This document shows positions 25,943 to 28,180 of a stretch of DNA of 28,180 bases, one piece after another. This DNA comes from Flavobacteriales bacterium (lineage in GTDB: Bacteria > Bacteroidota > Bacteroidia > Flavobacteriales > UA16), in contig JAOIQU010000018.1 of assembly GCA_028141885.1 (NCBI GenBank), forward strand, positions 1-28,180, written 5' to 3'. A program made the position numbers and the translations under genes. Each line of letters starts with the position of its first letter. Position 1 is the first letter of the stretch. The notes under the pieces are model-generated. The model ran no database searches. It worked only from the letters and a program-made list of their open reading frames with translations, and had not been told where the DNA came from.

Positions 25943-28180
25943 TCAGGCAATCACCGACAATTGCGTCACCTCATGCGTTCTGCCGAAAATCTTTCGGCTC
26001 AACACTTGGTCGAGGCTCAAGCCGCTGATGTGTTGGGTGCTGCCATCCGCCATGCGGACTTCGATGCTCGGTTTGTCACCGTGTTGTTGGACCACGGGCA
26101 CTTGGCAGAGTGTGTAAGCCAAACTCCCCGCAGGCAGCGACAACGATTGCCATTCCTGGTTCACATCAACGTAGTCGAAGTTGGCAGGTTCATCCAAGAA
26201 CTCCTCGGGATTCAACAGGGCTCGGTCAAAGTGCAATTGGCCTTCGGAAACCCGAACGCCCAACTCACCGAACCGGCAAAGCAGGTCTTCCTTCACCTGC
26301 CCAGTCATTCCGGGCTGCTGGGCGCCTTTGCCACCTGGCGTGTGAGAGTAGGGGTCGGTAGGGAAGGCACCGTAGAGTTCAGGCGACTTGTGCGCGCCAA
26401 TCCCGGCGTTGATTTCGAAGTAGTGGTCAAACAACCTCCCCACCACTTCTGGAGACTCGCCCTGCTCCACTGCGGCCTTGGTGACTTCAAATGCGGCCAA
26501 TCGCAGCTTGGAGACCATGTGCCAGTAGATGGATCCGAGTCCTTCGTACCCGAAGAACGTCCCTGAACGTCCTGTGAATGCCTTGTGGTTGAAGATGCCT
26601 TCATAGATGGCCTCAACGTCGTGATGCTCGGATGCCACCAGAGCGTCATAGGCCTTGGGAAGTTTGGCGAGGGCCTCGCGCAACGCACGGGCATTGTTGA
26701 AATTGCCGTTGAAGTGGTATCCACCCAGACAGTCTTGGGTGACGATGTCTTGGTTGCCATCTTCAATGAGCTTGGACAGCAAGGCCGAACCGGTAATTGC
26801 GTCGGCGGCGATGTTGTTTTTGTCCAAGAAACGTGGCAAGGACTTGTTCGGATACAGGATGTAACTGTATTGGTCTTCGCGGAACAGGGCGCTCGCCTTC
26901 AAGGCGTCAAGCACGGCGAGGCTTTCCTTCGCGTCGAGCAATCCGGCACTGAGCACGGCAACTTGTCCTTCGAGCATTTCAGGCAAGTAGGTGATGTCAA
27001 TGCCTCCGTCGGCTCCGACCGTCATCAGGTTGTAGGCGTGGTACAACCCGTCCTCGCGTTTGTTGGCGCGGATGCTATGCTCGAGGTGCGTCAGCGCGAT
27101 GTCCACGAAAGCCTCCAAATCTGACAAGGCCAAGGTGCCCTTTCGGCCTGAGAAGTTCTCGGTGTAAATCTTTTGGCGGTAGTCGCTGGATGCGGTGCCC
27201 AACCCGTCCAAGAAGGCGCGTCGCTGGGCATTGGAAATGGAGCCTGAGGTGAGGTTTTGGTGTTCGCTCAGGGTGGTGTGGATGCGGTTGAAGCAGTCGA
27301 GCAACTCTTCGGACACGGCCACCTCGTTGTGTTCCGTACCGCCCAAAATGTCCTTGAAGTACACCAAGAACCGGCGCAGGTAATACAACGTCACCATGGA
27401 CACGCCGTTGCCCACCAAAGCGTTGTTGGCGTCGTTCCACTCGGGACGTTGGGTGTTCATCCAAATGCCACCCTCAGGAATGAAGTTGGCCACTTTGGCA
27501 AGCATGGTGGCCATCAGCTTCTCGATGAAGTTGACCTTGTAAATGAAGACGTGTGTCTCGCGAAGGAGTGCCCCGTCGCCTCCGATTTCGCCTCGCTTCA
27601 ATTCGATCTTCTTCTCGGCTTCGTGGTCGAAATCAATGGTGTTTTTGGGGTCCTCAAGCAGGGCATCATACGGTTTGATGCGGTAAGGCACATTCGCGTA
27701 GACAAACGAATCGTTTTCGAAGTAGGCCTCTAACTTCTCGGGGTAGTAGGCCCGCAGGAACTCGAGGAATTTGAGGAGGTAAATGATTTGGTGGTCCCCC
27801 CAGTAGCCGATGTAGGACCAGGGATTGTCGGGCTCAATCGTTTCCCATTCGAAACCATCCTTGAAGACGCGGTAGGGGTTGTAGCCGTCGAATGTGGTGG
27901 CGTTGAGGAACTTGAAAATCATGCCTTCGATGAACTCCGGGTAGGAGTGCACCAAGGCTTCCCAATTTTGGAAGATGTCGCGCCAGTTGCCCTGGTAGTC
28001 CAAAATTTTCGCACCGGTCTCTTCGTCGCGCAGGTTGATGGAAAAGCGGTTCCAAGGACGGCTGGGGTCACCGTGCCGGCGGCTGAATTTCAACGGCAGG
28101 TATTCGGCACACAGTCGCTTGAAGTTGAGGTCATCGTCTTGGCTCGCCTGTTCCTGGAGGAAGGCCAAACCGAACGTCTC
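25943..28180 (-). CDS. GH94/GH149-like glucan phosphorylase, 5' end outside the window
   Basis: The last 745 residues are visible; the frame is open to the right edge, so the start is missing. No signal peptide or membrane segment is seen in this part. The segment RRHGDPSRPWNRFSINLRD, then YQGNWRDIFQNWEAL, TTFDGYNPYRVFKDG and WSYIGYWGDHQIIYLLKFLE resemble the (alpha/alpha)6 barrel of clan GH-Q phosphorylases; the Asp in WRDIFQ (27979-27977) sits in an RDxxQ motif like the catalytic Asp of GH94. The size and the GH17/GH30 neighbours point to GH149, the beta-1,3-glucan phosphorylases, which release glucose 1-phosphate. The family is my inference from motifs and context. It is the first visible gene of the operon, ending 10 nt before the GH17-like start. 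Confidence 0.68.
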   Translation of the reverse strand, partial: ETFGLAFLQEQASQDDDLNFKRLCAEYLPLKFSRRHGDPSRPWNRFSINLRDEETGAKILDYQGNWRDIFQNWEALVHSYPEFIEGMIFKFLNATTFDGYNPYRVFKDGFEWETIEPDNPWSYIGYWGDHQIIYLLKFLEFLRAYYPEKLEAYFENDSFVYANVPYRIKPYDALLEDPKNTIDFDHEAEKKIELKRGEIGGDGALLRETHVFIYKVNFIEKLMATMLAKVANFIPEGGIWMNTQRPEWNDANNALVGNGVSMVTLYYLRRFLVYFKDILGGTEHNEVAVSEELLDCFNRIHTTLSEHQNLTSGSISNAQRRAFLDGLGTASSDYRQKIYTENFSGRKGTLALSDLEAFVDIALTHLEHSIRANKREDGLYHAYNLMTVGADGGIDITYLPEMLEGQVAVLSAGLLDAKESLAVLDALKASALFREDQYSYILYPNKSLPRFLDKNNIAADAITGSALLSKLIEDGNQDIVTQDCLGGYHFNGNFNNARALREALAKLPKAYDALVASEHHDVEAIYEGIFNHKAFTGRSGTFFGYEGLGSIYWHMVSKLRLAAFEVTKAAVEQGESPEVVGRLFDHYFEINAGIGAHKSPELYGAFPTDPYSHTPGGKGAQQPGMTGQVKEDLLCRFGELGVRVSEGQLHFDRALLNPEEFLDEPANFDYVDVNQEWQSLSLPAGSLAYTLCQVPVVQQHGDKPSIEVRMADGSTQHISGLSLDQVLSRKIFGRTHEVTQLSVIA

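Overview
The window looks like a stretch of chromosome from a fairly GC-rich member of the Bacteroidota, probably a marine Flavobacteriales-type organism. The evidence is a large secreted protein with a C-terminal type IX secretion (T9SS) sorting domain, a GWxTD lipoprotein, a FadL/OmpP1-type outer-membrane protein, Bacteroidota-style RlmB, LpxH and LipA, a textbook Bacteroidota promoter (TTG-N20-TATCTTTG) ahead of a tRNA-Glu gene, and almost no Shine-Dalgarno sequences. Stop-codon use is lopsided: of 24 protein genes whose end is visible, 21 end in TGA, 3 in TAA and none in TAG.

Layout. 1-2500: the end of enolase (+), a bidirectional terminator, then rlmB and a GWxTD lipoprotein (both -). 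2648-5036: a 40-residue lipoprotein (+) meeting an OsmC-family gene (-) stop-to-stop, then a secreted beta-rich protein and lipA (+). 5181-8420: a 1079-residue T9SS-exported beta-propeller protein (+). 8478-11538: a compact lipid A operon on the minus strand (lpxK, a TlpA-like lipoprotein, lpxH). 11537-13469: a Nif3-like gene, whose start codon overlaps that of lpxK head-to-head, and a coiled-coil protein of the C4 zinc-ribbon family in which all four expected zinc cysteines are missing. 13548-16210: an OmpP1-like outer-membrane protein and a Gly/Tyr/Asn/Pro-rich lipoprotein (-). 16296-18415: archaeal/eukaryote-type proS, dps and tRNA-Glu (+). 18556-19727: two small membrane-protein genes (-).

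19831 to the right edge is a minus-strand glycan-degradation operon, transcribed from the edge inward: a large cytoplasmic-type GH94/GH149-like phosphorylase (5' end outside the window), a GH17 lipoprotein, a lipoprotein that fuses a clan-A TIM barrel to a GH30 domain, a GPH/MFS sugar transporter, and a second GH17 protein with no signal peptide. Spacing is -4 to +14 nt between neighbours. The set fits breakdown of a beta-1,3-glucan with beta-1,6 branches, such as laminarin: surface or periplasmic cleavage and debranching, import through the inner membrane, then phosphorolysis in the cytoplasm. No SusC/SusD pair is visible. The last gene of the operon carries a single in-frame TAG, with the frame and both catalytic motifs intact on either side.

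The most interesting points are the phosphorylase-centred glucan operon, the TAG inside the signal-less GH17 gene in a window where no gene ends in TAG, and the coordinated loss of all four zinc ligands in the zinc-ribbon-family protein. Family calls come from motif recognition, not from database searches.
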